A stretch of DNA of 63,321 bases from Bacteroidota bacterium (lineage in GTDB: Bacteria > Bacteroidota > Bacteroidia > NS11-12g > UBA955): NCBI GenBank assembly GCA_005798825.1, contig SYIL01000045.1:1-63321 (forward strand). Reading direction: 5' to 3'. The notes under the pieces are model-generated. The model made no database searches, was not told where the DNA came from, and was given only the letters and a program-made list of their open reading frames with translations. This document shows, in pieces, positions 39,987 through 49,717 of this stretch. The position numbers and the translations under genes were made by a program. How positions within the stretch are numbered: position 1 is the first letter of the stretch; each line of letters begins with the position of its first letter.

Positions 39987-42900
39987 TTAGTCTAATACAT
40001 GAACCCATTTCCCGGTTTTTATCACCTGATTTTTTCCATTTTGGGCATGTAATCGATAGACATATACCCCACAAGGAATCACATTAATGGGAACTCCTTG
40101 GTTGGTTGTGCTGGAAAAAACCCATTTGCCTTGGAGGTCGAAAACTTCCAATTTTTCCAATGTCCAATACGAAGAAACCAATAGTAAATTATTGGCAATT
40201 TTGGCATTTAAATCAAAATGTTGAAGGGCAGTAACCGGTAAAACAAATACTTTTATTTGGCTTTCCCCATAGCATGAATTGGTATTGAAACTACGAACTT
40301 TTACCCGGTAGTTCGCAGGTTTATTTTCGAACGACCAGGTGATGGGGTTTAAGGTGGAGGTATCTGCTTTGAGTCCTGAACCAAAATTCCACCAAACCCG
40401 ACTTGAGGTTGTATTTGCAGTGAAAGTGAAGGATGTTTTTGGAAGATGAATGATGGAGTCGGGTGTAACTGAAATTTTAATGGCAAGTGTATCTTGAATT
40501 CTAAGCGAAACCAGTCCATCTGCGTAGCAATATTTCTTTGGAGAAAACGCAATACGCAATTTTCCAGTGGCAATCCGTGGAAAAAGTATTGCAGTTTTAG
40601 AATCCACGAGCTGGGATGGATTGAAGTTGGGTTTGGTTTCACCATTGATATCATAAAAGGTAGTGGAGTATATACTGTCCGAGGATTCGCCTGATGAGAC
40701 CGTATTAAATTTGTGTAAATTTAAGGGAGGATCGTTGGGACACAGAATGGAATCGCCAAGGTATGTAAACGTAAATTTAGATCTTGAAATGATGGTGGTT
40801 GTATCACAGGATCTACAACCCAAAATGGAGTCGATGGCACACGCTGAAATGACATATTTACCCACTGCTAAAGAATCAAAATGGGTTATTAAATGAGTTC
40901 CTTTACAATTATTGATGGTTGTGGAAAGCAATTTAGCGACAGATTTGGATGGCTTTGAAAGGATAGACCATTCATAGGGCTTTGCTTTGTTCGCGGGCTT
41001 GTTTACAGCGTTATTTAAACAAAAACTGGAATCACTGGTACATATTTTTAGTTCCTTATTCAGATTAAATACCGGAGTGAAAAAAACATCAATTGTATTG
41101 GTATCACGACTGACGCAGCCCAGTGTATCAAATGAAGCAACAAGGAATAGTGTAATTTTTTCGCCAGTAATGGGTTTTGAAGGCGCTTTTACCTTGTAAT
41201 AATTGGGTCCGATACTGTCGAGATAGTCGCCATTCAAACAACGAATATTCGTATAAAAATCGCCCGTGTTCATGTCTTTATTTAAAGGGTCAAGTAGTTT
41301 GAAAGGTGGATTGCTTGCGCAAATAGGGTCAAGGGGTTTCTTCTTCCATGACAAGGCTTTGGAAAAAACCTGTTTGATGCGCAGTTCTCTCGATTCAATG
41401 CATCCTTTATTGTCTGTTATGGACAATAAAAAAGCGGTATCAGAACGGGGTAAAATGGATAGATTTTTCGAAGTGGAAATCTTTTTTAGGGCTTTGGTTG
41501 GAATCTTTCGGGGGTCTTTAAAGGCAAAGGCAAGGGTTTGATCCAAGGCATACCATTGGTAGGAGAGGGAAGTGATGTTGCCAACAAGGTCGAATGGCCC
41601 TGCTAAATAAGTGGCATTTGGACAATTGATGGTGTCTGTAATGGGGGTTTTGCCACCAAGATGGAAAGACGTTAAGGTGTCGATGATGTTAAAAGAAGTA
41701 TCCCAGGTTTTAAAACATGATCCGCTGTTCGAAAACAAAGTCTGAACCTTGTATTTGCCCGGCCCGTTTAAATAGAGCGTGTCTTTCTGTAATTTGCTGG
41801 TTGCCATAAGTTTGCCATTTGCATCGTTCAATTGCCACGTACATTTAACATTTGGATTACCCCGCAGATTTTTTACTTCTAGGGCCAATTGATTGCAACC
41901 CAAGTAAGAAACCGAAGGCTCGCCATCGGGTTTTGGATAAATCGTAAATTGGTGGGTTATGCTCATTTCCAATGGAGGATCGCAATGTTGGTCGATAATT
42001 TTGATTGGAAACAAGTAGGGAATATAAGCCGTGTCAGCGAGGCTGGGATTCCAGTTAAGTTCAATAGCACATTGGTTTATGGATGAGGAATATACCTTCA
42101 ATATACCCCCTTTGATATTTTTTGGAACAATTACCAAGAGGCTGTCAACTTTGGTTTGACCTAGAACGGGGATGTCGGCAACATCGAAAATTTTTGATTT
42201 TACATTTGTCCCAACACAGGTTTTGGAAATTCCACTACCAGAGAGAATGCTTGGGGCTTCATTTGTACCTTTGGCATCAAAGGTGATGGCACCAATTTCA
42301 CGGGTATGTTTGGCAATGAGGGTCCATTTACCAGTCGAATCCCTCCTGTATTCCATAATTCTGTATGAAATAATACTTTTTTCATCGGCTACGGTGGGGT
42401 AAAAGGATAGGTCGCCGCTTATTGTGTCAAAAAGGGTTCCCTGGATGGGATTGGAAGTTTTATTGGGGGTACACTGAATGGCGGCAGGATTACAATACGG
42501 GGTGAACGGATTTAAATAGTTGCTATTGGGGGTAGCACTGCAGGTTTTGTTGTTAAAGGGTACTTGATACATGCTTGGGGCCAATTGAAAATGAAGCCAA
42601 TCGTATTCAGAAGTATCAACCATCCCTTGTGCGATGGTTATTTTTTGATTAATTCGAATGTTTCGAATGGGGTCGAAGAAGATCGCTGGCGCGATATTGG
42701 TTTTGGATTTACACCGATTGAGATTGCCAATATACAATGTTGTTGCTACGATAGATTCTGTTCCACCAGCACTAGAGCAGTTGCCAAATGGCATTAACCA
42801 ACCCGTGGCAAAAAAAGTTATTTCCTGACAACTACCCGATAAAAGAGATGTGTAAACTTTACTGTTTAAATCTACAGTGCATTGGTATATAACTTCAGAA

Positions 42901-43214
42901 ATAGGGGCACCGAATTTACAGCTCGTGCCAGTAGAGCATTTGTATGTCAGGTCGCGAACGCTGATTTTATTTGCTTTTATAGTCACAGTTCCACAACTGT
43001 AGGATGAGCCTGCATAGCATTTAATGTTTGTGGTATCCGGTAATTTGTTTCCTGAACCACAATTTTGGTAAGCTTTGTAGGTAATCAGATACTTGTTTTT
43101 ACCAATGTGACTGGCATACATTTCACCGCCCCATGTATTTGCTGCATGCAATAGTCCACTCACCAGAGCAAAGACGCTGAGTGCAATACTGTGTTTGATG
43201 GAAGAAATAAACAT
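39987..43214 (-). CDS. Large secreted protein with T9SS type A sorting domain, 1075 aa
   Basis: A 1075-residue surface or secreted protein. A signal peptide (1-24, ending LLHA) is followed by WGGEMYASHIGKNKYLITYKAYQNC, the opening of a family of gliding-associated Bacteroidota surface proteins. The middle is a set of Cys-rich Ig/PKD-like beta domains (for example SRVWWNFGSGLKADT near 940, the PKD signature). The last 80 residues (with LEVFDLQGKWVFSS and VPINVIPCGVYVYRL) form a type A T9SS sorting domain. It is probably an adhesin or matrix component; no enzymatic motif is seen. A -7 box TATATTTG at 43312-43319 on the minus strand is the best promoter candidate, leaving a leader near 90 bases. 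Confidence 0.83.
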   Translation of the reverse strand: MFISSIKHSIALSVFALVSGLLHAANTWGGEMYASHIGKNKYLITYKAYQNCGSGNKLPDTTNIKCYAGSSYSCGTVTIKANKISVRDLTYKCSTGTSCKFGAPISEVIYQCTVDLNSKVYTSLLSGSCQEITFFATGWLMPFGNCSSAGGTESIVATTLYIGNLNRCKSKTNIAPAIFFDPIRNIRINQKITIAQGMVDTSEYDWLHFQLAPSMYQVPFNNKTCSATPNSNYLNPFTPYCNPAAIQCTPNKTSNPIQGTLFDTISGDLSFYPTVADEKSIISYRIMEYRRDSTGKWTLIAKHTREIGAITFDAKGTNEAPSILSGSGISKTCVGTNVKSKIFDVADIPVLGQTKVDSLLVIVPKNIKGGILKVYSSSINQCAIELNWNPSLADTAYIPYLFPIKIIDQHCDPPLEMSITHQFTIYPKPDGEPSVSYLGCNQLALEVKNLRGNPNVKCTWQLNDANGKLMATSKLQKDTLYLNGPGKYKVQTLFSNSGSCFKTWDTSFNIIDTLTSFHLGGKTPITDTINCPNATYLAGPFDLVGNITSLSYQWYALDQTLAFAFKDPRKIPTKALKKISTSKNLSILPRSDTAFLLSITDNKGCIESRELRIKQVFSKALSWKKKPLDPICASNPPFKLLDPLNKDMNTGDFYTNIRCLNGDYLDSIGPNYYKVKAPSKPITGEKITLFLVASFDTLGCVSRDTNTIDVFFTPVFNLNKELKICTSDSSFCLNNAVNKPANKAKPYEWSILSKPSKSVAKLLSTTINNCKGTHLITHFDSLAVGKYVISACAIDSILGCRSCDTTTIISRSKFTFTYLGDSILCPNDPPLNLHKFNTVSSGESSDSIYSTTFYDINGETKPNFNPSQLVDSKTAILFPRIATGKLRIAFSPKKYCYADGLVSLRIQDTLAIKISVTPDSIIHLPKTSFTFTANTTSSRVWWNFGSGLKADTSTLNPITWSFENKPANYRVKVRSFNTNSCYGESQIKVFVLPVTALQHFDLNAKIANNLLLVSSYWTLEKLEVFDLQGKWVFSSTTNQGVPINVIPCGVYVYRLHAQNGKNQVIKTGKWVHVLD

Positions 43215-43374
43215 GGATTTTTGGCCTATATGAATGGTATATTCTTCTTTCTTTTTATGCGCTTTGGTTTCTTAAGGAAAGACACACTTGGGAAGAAAAT
43301 ACAATCAAATACAAATATAAAAAAAAATCGTATTCGGGGGTATTGTATCTTCGTGTATATAAAAATTTACTATT

Positions 43375-43791
43375 ATGCCTTACCCTGAAATGCTTGTAGC
43401 CCCGATGCGTGCCGAATTAACCCAAGGTGGGTTTACTGAATTAAAAACTGCTGAAGAAGTAGTAGCTCATATTGAGGGCAATATGGGTACAACCCTTGTG
43501 ATGGTCAATTCTGTTTGCGGATGTGCCGCGGGGTCGGCCCGTCCGGGTGTCTTGAAATCATTGACAGGGACTAAAAAACCCAATAAAATGTTTACGGTTT
43601 TTGCAGGTCAAGATTTGGATGCTGTCGCGAAAATCCGAGAATATATGTCTCCCTATCCACCCTCCTCTCCGGCTGTAGCGCTGTTTAAAGGGGGTGAAGT
43701 CGTTCACATGGTTGAGCGTCATATGATTGAGGGAAGAACGGCCGAGATGTTGGCCGACAATCTTCGATTTGCCTACGAAGAATTCTGTTAA
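43375..43791 (+). CDS. Bacilliredoxin, BrxA/BrxB family
   Basis: A 138-residue thioredoxin-fold protein with the family's conserved CGC motif (NSVCGCAAGSARPG near residues 42-55) and the start MPYPEMLVAPMRAELT typical of BrxA/BrxB. In Bacillus these remove bacillithiol from S-bacillithiolated proteins. The gene is 2 bases upstream of an inositol-monophosphatase gene, an operon pair. A near-consensus box, TATCTTCG (43346-43353), lies 21 bases upstream of the ATG. Whether this species makes bacillithiol cannot be told from the window. Confidence 0.93.
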   Translation: MPYPEMLVAPMRAELTQGGFTELKTAEEVVAHIEGNMGTTLVMVNSVCGCAAGSARPGVLKSLTGTKKPNKMFTVFAGQDLDAVAKIREYMSPYPPSSPAVALFKGGEVVHMVERHMIEGRTAEMLADNLRFAYEEFC

Positions 43792-43793
43792 TC

Positions 43794-44588
43794 ATGGCCA
43801 ATGCCATATTGCTTTCAAAAGTGGAAAATATTTGCCGTGAGGTGGGGAAATTCCAACTGCAACATTGGCAAAAAATTGGACAATCTCAAATTGTAGACAA
43901 AGGGTTAAACCAGTTGGTGAGTTTTGTGGATCGGGAATCCGAATTAAAGCTAATGGACCAATTGCAATTGTTGTTGCCAGAATCTGTTTTTATTGGTGAA
44001 GAATTTAATCCTGAAAGTATTTTAGGATCTAAACCAACGTGGATTATTGATCCCTTGGATGGCACAACAAATTTTTTGCATGGGTTGCCAATATTTAGTA
44101 TCAGTGTGGCTTTGTGGCGAGATGGAGCCCTTCAACTGGGTGTTGTTTGCTGTCCAGCCTTGGAAGAGTCATTTACGGCTTCTTTGGGTGAAGGCGCATA
44201 TTTGAATGGGGTGCGCCTTGAATTGAACAAAGTCATCGCCATGGAACATTCGCTTATTGCCACCGGATTTCCGTATTGCGAATTCGAAAAAATGGATGCC
44301 TATTTGGCGTTGCTCGAAGCGTTAATGCGCAGCACCCATGGATTGCGGAGAATGGGTTCAGCAGCCATCGATTTGGCCTATACTGCTGCGGGAAGGTTTG
44401 ATGGATTTTTTGAAATGGGTTTGGCACCATGGGATATTGCTGCAGGGGTCTTACTTGTTCAAGAAGCAGGTGGTAAAGTAGCCAATTTCAATGGAGAAAA
44501 TGGGGTTTTGTTTGCCAAAGAAATTGTAGCCTCGAATCAAAGTATTTTCGACCATTTTTTGGCGATAGTTCGGGATAAGTTATCTTAA
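43794..44588 (+). CDS. Inositol-1-phosphatase family protein (SuhB-like)
   Basis: A 264-residue metal-dependent sugar-phosphatase of the inositol monophosphatase fold. Seen: the GEEF Glu (near residue 69), the metal-binding motif IIDPLDGTTNFLHG (near 82-95) and the C-terminal APWDIAAGVLLVQEAGG (near 205-221) with the last catalytic Asp. The substrate could be inositol phosphate, PAP or another phosphate monoester. It follows the bacilliredoxin gene after 2 bases and probably shares its transcript. Confidence 0.92.
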   Translation: MANAILLSKVENICREVGKFQLQHWQKIGQSQIVDKGLNQLVSFVDRESELKLMDQLQLLLPESVFIGEEFNPESILGSKPTWIIDPLDGTTNFLHGLPIFSISVALWRDGALQLGVVCCPALEESFTASLGEGAYLNGVRLELNKVIAMEHSLIATGFPYCEFEKMDAYLALLEALMRSTHGLRRMGSAAIDLAYTAAGRFDGFFEMGLAPWDIAAGVLLVQEAGGKVANFNGENGVLFAKEIVASNQSIFDHFLAIVRDKLS

Positions 44589-44647
44589 CCACTGTGTATG
44601 TTTGGTAGCCTCGGATTTGAGATGTACTTTGCAAAAAACCTCAACCA

Positions 44648-45568
44648 ATGGGATTAGTTTTGATCGATATTAACATTGTTCTGAATCTGGTTTTAGCCAT
44701 GATTATGTTTGGCTTGGGATTATCGCTTAGAAAAGAAGATTTTCAGCAACTTTTTATTCAGCCAAAATCTCTTGCAATTGGCCTGTTTGCCCAAATGGTC
44801 ATTTTGCCTTTAGTTGCCGCAGCCATTGCTATTTATGCCCCCATTGCCAATGAATTAAAAGTGGGAATTTTAATTTTGAGTGTGTGTCCGGGGGGAATCA
44901 CCTCCAATTTAATCAGTTACTTAATCAAGGGAAACGTTGCTTTGGCAGTTTCTTTGACGGTTTGTAATGCTTTGCTATCGCTGATTTCCATTCCAATCAT
45001 GGTTAATTTTTTTCTTCATTATTTCATGAAAGAGTCTGCACTGGCCAACGAGTTCATTCAATTGCCTTTTTGGAATACCCTGTTTGATATTTTTATTGTA
45101 ACGATTATTCCTGCGGCTTTTGGAATGCTTGTTCGTTCACGCACCGGAGATCGGACGCTATTTTTGGGCAAGTGGCTCAATATTATTTTGCCTTGTATAC
45201 TGTTGTTGGTATTTGCCTATAAATTTTTTGCCAGTCCTTCTCAGGGGGGCACAGCAATGGATATTGCGGATGTTCAACTGCTCACACCCTATGTCATCAC
45301 GTTAAATATTGGCAGTATGCTCATCGGATTCTTGGTAGGTGTTCCTTTGAAATTGAGCTACCGAAATCGGGTTACCATTGCAATCGAAGTTGGCTTACAC
45401 AATACCGCATTGGCATTGCTTATTGCGGGGGATAAATTGGGAAACCCTGTTATGGAAAAACCTATTTTGGTGTATGCGGCCTATTCGTTCTTTGTAACTT
45501 TTGCGATTGCTTTTTTATTGGTTACTTTCCGCAATAAAGTTCTGAAAAAAAGTCTCGACGTCGAGTAA
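44648..45568 (+). CDS. Bile acid:sodium symporter (BASS) family transporter
   Basis: A 306-residue inner-membrane transporter with about nine predicted transmembrane helices. The family features NxxP-like crossover helices: ILSVCPGGITSNLISYLIKGNVALAVSLTVCNALLS (near 75-110) and IAIEVGLHNTALALLIA (near 245-262). It is similar to YocS-type sodium symporters; Bacteroidota members may carry organic acids or sterols, and the substrate here is unknown. The 3' end overlaps the convergent nadD gene by 54 bases. Confidence 0.9.
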   Translation: MGLVLIDINIVLNLVLAMIMFGLGLSLRKEDFQQLFIQPKSLAIGLFAQMVILPLVAAAIAIYAPIANELKVGILILSVCPGGITSNLISYLIKGNVALAVSLTVCNALLSLISIPIMVNFFLHYFMKESALANEFIQLPFWNTLFDIFIVTIIPAAFGMLVRSRTGDRTLFLGKWLNIILPCILLLVFAYKFFASPSQGGTAMDIADVQLLTPYVITLNIGSMLIGFLVGVPLKLSYRNRVTIAIEVGLHNTALALLIAGDKLGNPVMEKPILVYAAYSFFVTFAIAFLLVTFRNKVLKKSLDVE

Positions 45569-46120
45569 AATTGAGGCGGGTATTAACCCTCCAATGTCTT
45601 TTTTTTCAAATAATAAATTTCGAATCTGTGTTGCCGAAATATCCAATAATGGTGAGTCATACCACTTTGCATTAAATGGAATTTCTCCTGAAGGTTTTAA
45701 AAATCCCGGCCTTGCATACACGTGCAGGGGGCAAATTTGAGCCAATTTTTGTGCGTCGTTCCAAGAGTGAAAATCTATTAGATTGTCGGCTCCCATCAGA
45801 AGGGAAAATATATGGCCTGAATACATTGAATAGAGATGTTTCACAGTACGGTATGTATAGCTTGGCATTCCCAATCCAAATTCTACATCGCAAATTTTGA
45901 AATCGGGATCTTCGGCGATGGCTTTTTTTACCCAATTCAAACGCAGATTTGCGGGCAATAGCATTTCTTCTGACTTCTGAGGATTTAATGGAGAAGGCAC
46001 AAACCAGATTGAATCAAATTTTCCATATTTTTTTAGGTACTTGGCCACTTTTATATGCCCAATATGTATCGGGTTAAATGAGCCAAAATACAGGCCAATA
46101 TGGGGGTTTGCAATACCCAT
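45515..46120 (-). CDS. nadD: Nicotinate-nucleotide adenylyltransferase NadD
   Basis: A 201-residue enzyme that makes nicotinate adenine dinucleotide from nicotinate mononucleotide and ATP. Motifs: the nucleotide-binding GSFNPIHIGH (near residues 12-21), MGADNLIDFHSWNDAQKL (near 100) and the ISATQIR motif (near 167) of the ISxTxxR class. The ATG at 46120 overlaps the gmk stop by one base (TGATG), coupling the two; the longer frame from 46159 lies inside gmk. The 3' end overlaps the BASS transporter gene by 54 bases on the opposite strand. Confidence 0.94.
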   Translation of the reverse strand: MGIANPHIGLYFGSFNPIHIGHIKVAKYLKKYGKFDSIWFVPSPLNPQKSEEMLLPANLRLNWVKKAIAEDPDFKICDVEFGLGMPSYTYRTVKHLYSMYSGHIFSLLMGADNLIDFHSWNDAQKLAQICPLHVYARPGFLKPSGEIPFNAKWYDSPLLDISATQIRNLLFEKKDIGGLIPASILLDVETFFQNFIAESNQ

Positions 46121-46689
46121 CAGGTTTTTTTGATAAAATCCGAAACCAAAGTCAGGCATTCGGCAAAAGTATTTTCGAGCGAATCATTAATTACGACCCT
46201 ATCATACTGACTTTCAAAATCTAATTCATAATGTGCTTTGGCAATGCGTTCTTTTAATTGGTGCTCAACTTCAGTACTTCTTTTGGAAAGTCTTTCCATA
46301 AGAATCTCAATACTTGGGGGTCTCAAAAATATCGCCAAAGCGTTATCGCCAAATTTGTGTTTAAGGTTCAAACCTCCTTTTACATCTACGTCAAAAATAA
46401 CAGTTTTGTTTGCGGCCCAAATTCGTTTCACTTCACTCCATAAAGTCCCATACAATATTCCCGAATAGACTTCTTCATACTCTAGAAATTTATTGTCTAT
46501 GATCTGTTGTCGAAAATCAGCCTCTTTCAAAAAAAGGTACTCGCGGCCATCAAGTTCACCAGGACGCGGATTGCGAGTGGTCGCGCTAATCGAAAAGTCT
46601 AATGTCAAGTTGAGTACCCCAAGCAAATGTTTCACTACGGTTGTTTTTCCCGACCCTGAGGGTGCTGAAAAGATGATGAGTTTTTTCAA
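46120..46689 (-). CDS. gmk: Guanylate kinase
   Basis: A 189-residue enzyme converting GMP and ATP to GDP and ADP. The P-loop FSAPSGSGKTTVVKHLL starts near residue 7, followed by the GMP-binding SATTRNPRPGELDGREYLFL near 35-54 and EYEEVYSGILYGT near 70. A TTG at 46689 places MKKLIIFSAPSG at the usual family start; an ATG at 46740 adds 17 residues with no homology. A TAATATTTG box ends 10 bases upstream of this TTG, which favours it. It is coupled to nadD by TGATG. Confidence 0.93.
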   Translation of the reverse strand: MKKLIIFSAPSGSGKTTVVKHLLGVLNLTLDFSISATTRNPRPGELDGREYLFLKEADFRQQIIDNKFLEYEEVYSGILYGTLWSEVKRIWAANKTVIFDVDVKGGLNLKHKFGDNALAIFLRPPSIEILMERLSKRSTEVEHQLKERIAKAHYELDFESQYDRVVINDSLENTFAECLTLVSDFIKKT

Positions 46690-46873
46690 TTTAGCAGTGC
46701 AAATATTACAGGCTGCAAAGTTCGGTATTTTGCGCCACATTTACCCAATTTACAAGCAGTTTTACCCTTTCTCATTCTAAACCATTCAGATTTTATTTGA
46801 GATCATACGAATGAACTTTTATATTTAACAAATTATATTGCATTCAAAAATTACACTTATATTACACTAATTA

Positions 46874-46904
46874 TTGTTTAGATAAAACGTTTTGTGCAAT
46901 TTTG
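46874..46904 (+). promoter_or_regulatory. Predicted promoter of the CHU_C-type adhesin gene (TTG-N20-CAATTTTG)
   Basis: TTG (46874-46876) and CAATTTTG (46897-46904), one mismatch from TAnnTTTG, are 20 bases apart. The box ends 7 bases before the GTG start at 46912, so the predicted transcript starts at or within a few bases of the start codon. Confidence 0.5.
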
Positions 46905-46911
46905 ACGTCTT

Positions 46912-49710
46912 GTGAACGTGAATATCAAATTTAATCCGTATTTGAACAGTAATAAAAAATCTTTTTTACTCTGTTTTGTAATATTATATCTACTCGAAAC
47001 TAGTATTTGTAGTGCGCAAACAATTTGCTATCCCTTTATTAAAAGACAATATTTTACCAATACAGAGCGGGTTGTAGCACCTGCCCAACGTATTTTTTCT
47101 TCGTGGAACACCAGCGGTATTTCTTCTCGAAATAGGGGTTTTTGGATGGCTGGATATGGTGTTGTAAGCGGGGCGAATCACTCCGATGCTTGGTTAATGC
47201 AGTTTAATGATTCAGGAAAGTTTGTCAAATCGATTCGGTTTGGTGTCAAATCTACGGGTGCAAATGAGGTGGTTTATGATGTTGTGTCTTCTCCTTCAGG
47301 GGGAGCATTGGTGGTTGGTTCTTCAGTTGTTTCCTCCATAAGTGCTAGTTTGGGCACAATTTCATATTTTTCTGCGGATGGGAAATTACGATGGACGCGT
47401 CAAACCCCATCGTCTGCCAGAAATAGTCAAAGTGATATCATAACCAAAGCCTTGGTGTATGATGCCAATACCTTTGTGGTTGTGGGTGAGGGGAGCCAGC
47501 AAACCGCAAAACGTAATTTGATTGCTGCACAATTGGATTCGAGTGGTATTACGAAATGGGGGATAAATATTGATATGGGTAACAACGAACACCATGCCCA
47601 AGGGGTCGCTAGGGTTGGCAATGAGTGGGTTGTTACGGGCTGGGCGCGATCAACCCAAACCTATCCTTTTGCAGTTTTCATTGGTCTTGACGGAAAGGTT
47701 CGAAAGATATTCAAAGGAAAAACCAATGGAATCAACCAATTTGGATCAGTGGTTGTAGCCAAAGGAGGAACCATGTTTGCAGTTGGTACAACAGGATCAA
47801 ACCTTACCGCCAACGTTTTGTTAACAGCCTTTACAGCCAATGGAACCATTAAGTGGACAAAATCTATAGGGACGAACAATATTTCTGAAAATGGTCAACA
47901 TATTGTATTGGAGGGTTCTTCACTTTGGGTCAGTTCTACCTATCAATCTATTACGGTAACTCGCCAATTGATGTTTCAAGTGGATACTGCAACGGGAGCG
48001 ACCATTGCAACCCAGAAAATCTTGTCGAACGGAAACAACAACTATGTTTCTAATGGATTTGCGCGCAATTTTGATTACATGCAAAAAGGGGGTATGGTTT
48101 CATTTGGGGTAGACAATTCGGCTGGTTCCCACCATAATTTTATGATAAACAGTCCTTGTAACACAAGTTGCGGAACGGCTGTGAATAACGGATCTAGCGC
48201 AAACGTAACCTGGACTTGGGATACATCTTCGTATACCCCCCGCAGTTTTGGAGATTTGTCGACACTGGTTTTTGACACCGTTTCATTTAATGTAAGTCAG
48301 GCAGTGAATTGCACGCAAGCGTGTCCAATTCCAATCAAAACCATAATTTCTCCCATGGTTCTTTGTCCGGGTATACCCAGTGTTACCGTTGATGCATCTC
48401 AATTATTGGCAGAATCGTACAGTTGGAATGATGGCAATACATCGGCCAAACGAACATTTACCTCTGAGGGGACTTATTATGTAAATTCAACCAATGCCTG
48501 TGGCACCCGTAAAGATACCCTTATTGTAGGAAAAACAGTTCCACCATCCAAGTCGAAATTAAAAGATACCCTGTTTTGTAAAAGTCCGTTTTCCCATGTT
48601 GTCGACATAGCGCAGCCTTTTTGTAAATATGTGTGGGACAATGGCAGTACCCTGTCTACCCGGACCTTTACGAAGCCAGGAGTATATTGGTTAGATACTC
48701 GAAATGCCTGTGGAAGTAAGGTTGATTCTGTGCGTTTGAAATTATTATTGCCCCCCGTAAGTCCGAAAATAAAAGATACTGCCTTGTGTGTGGGAAGATC
48801 AGTAATGGTAGATTTTAACAAAGTAAATGCCAGTTTATACACCTGGCCAGATGCTGATACTGTTGTTCCAAAGCTTTTTTACACGACCGAGAAAGTCATT
48901 CTTAAAATCAATAACTTATGCGGGTTGGCCTATGATACATTTGATATAAAAATCAAGTTCTCGCCGACCAAATCTAGAGTCAAAGACACCACATTTTGTT
49001 CCTCGCAGTTTGCATGGGATTTGAATATGACCCAGTCTAATGTAATCAAATATGAGTGGGATGATTTAACCAATGGACCCCTTCGTTTGATTACTGGCAG
49101 TGGAAAATTTTGGTTAACACTTTCAAATGTATGTGGTGTTAGGACCGATACATTTAATATTTATTTTGATACATTTCCAGAGAAGCGATTGAAACCGAAC
49201 GAATATTTTTGTGCAGGTACTCCATACACTCTCAAGGGACTCCAATTTTCTGGATACAGTAAATACAGCTGGAATACAGGTGCCAAAACTGGAGATATAA
49301 AGGTTTCACAGTCTGGTGTATATGTATTGACTACAAAGAATGATTGCGGAATTCGTTTCGATACGGTAACTGTTTTCGCGCTGAGATGTGATTGCAAAAT
49401 GTGGATGCCCACTGCGTTTACGCCATTTGGAAGTAGAGGTTTGAATGATGAATTACGACCCAGATTTGTCGATGATTGGGGTAAGGATTGCGCAATAAAA
49501 ACAGGTTACTGGAGTGTGTATAATCGTTGGGGTGAATGTATATTTGACAAAAGGCCCTTAAGTGAGGCTTGGAATGGAATATACATGGATGAACCAGTTC
49601 AAACGGGAATGTACGTTTACATCATTCATGCAATTTTTGATGAAACAGTTTCTGGATTTAGAAATTTTGATAGGCAGGGAACAGTCTTAGTTTTTGATAG
49701 TAATAAATAA
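46912..49710 (+). CDS. Secreted repeat adhesin with T9SS type B (CHU_C) C-terminal domain
   Basis: A 932-residue protein from a GTG start. A signal peptide (about 18-36, ending SAQ) is followed by a propeller-like repeat domain (about 60-430, with WLMQFNDSGKFVKSIRFG and YPFAVFIGLDGKVRKIFKG-type units), then about five tandem, roughly 80-residue Ig-like modules (484-823), each with two cysteines, one after a Leu/Phe (LC, FC) and one in NACG, and a YxWDxG core. Residues about 825-932 form the gliding-motility-associated CHU_C domain: TAFTPFGSRGLNDELRP, YNRWGECIFD and WNGIYMDEPVQTGMYVYII. It is a T9SS-dependent adhesin; no catalytic site is seen. Confidence 0.88.
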   Translation: MNVNIKFNPYLNSNKKSFLLCFVILYLLETSICSAQTICYPFIKRQYFTNTERVVAPAQRIFSSWNTSGISSRNRGFWMAGYGVVSGANHSDAWLMQFNDSGKFVKSIRFGVKSTGANEVVYDVVSSPSGGALVVGSSVVSSISASLGTISYFSADGKLRWTRQTPSSARNSQSDIITKALVYDANTFVVVGEGSQQTAKRNLIAAQLDSSGITKWGINIDMGNNEHHAQGVARVGNEWVVTGWARSTQTYPFAVFIGLDGKVRKIFKGKTNGINQFGSVVVAKGGTMFAVGTTGSNLTANVLLTAFTANGTIKWTKSIGTNNISENGQHIVLEGSSLWVSSTYQSITVTRQLMFQVDTATGATIATQKILSNGNNNYVSNGFARNFDYMQKGGMVSFGVDNSAGSHHNFMINSPCNTSCGTAVNNGSSANVTWTWDTSSYTPRSFGDLSTLVFDTVSFNVSQAVNCTQACPIPIKTIISPMVLCPGIPSVTVDASQLLAESYSWNDGNTSAKRTFTSEGTYYVNSTNACGTRKDTLIVGKTVPPSKSKLKDTLFCKSPFSHVVDIAQPFCKYVWDNGSTLSTRTFTKPGVYWLDTRNACGSKVDSVRLKLLLPPVSPKIKDTALCVGRSVMVDFNKVNASLYTWPDADTVVPKLFYTTEKVILKINNLCGLAYDTFDIKIKFSPTKSRVKDTTFCSSQFAWDLNMTQSNVIKYEWDDLTNGPLRLITGSGKFWLTLSNVCGVRTDTFNIYFDTFPEKRLKPNEYFCAGTPYTLKGLQFSGYSKYSWNTGAKTGDIKVSQSGVYVLTTKNDCGIRFDTVTVFALRCDCKMWMPTAFTPFGSRGLNDELRPRFVDDWGKDCAIKTGYWSVYNRWGECIFDKRPLSEAWNGIYMDEPVQTGMYVYIIHAIFDETVSGFRNFDRQGTVLVFDSNK

Positions 49711-49717
49711 AAGAAAT

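Noticed and set aside
41641-42400. Possible frameshift in the 1075-aa T9SS protein because of many Cys-rich repeats
   Set aside because: The frame is continuous and both the signal peptide and the T9SS domain are intact.
46690-46740. ATG 17 codons upstream as the gmk start
   Set aside because: The extra residues match nothing in guanylate kinases, and the box TAATATTTG lies between it and the TTG; kept as a secondary option.
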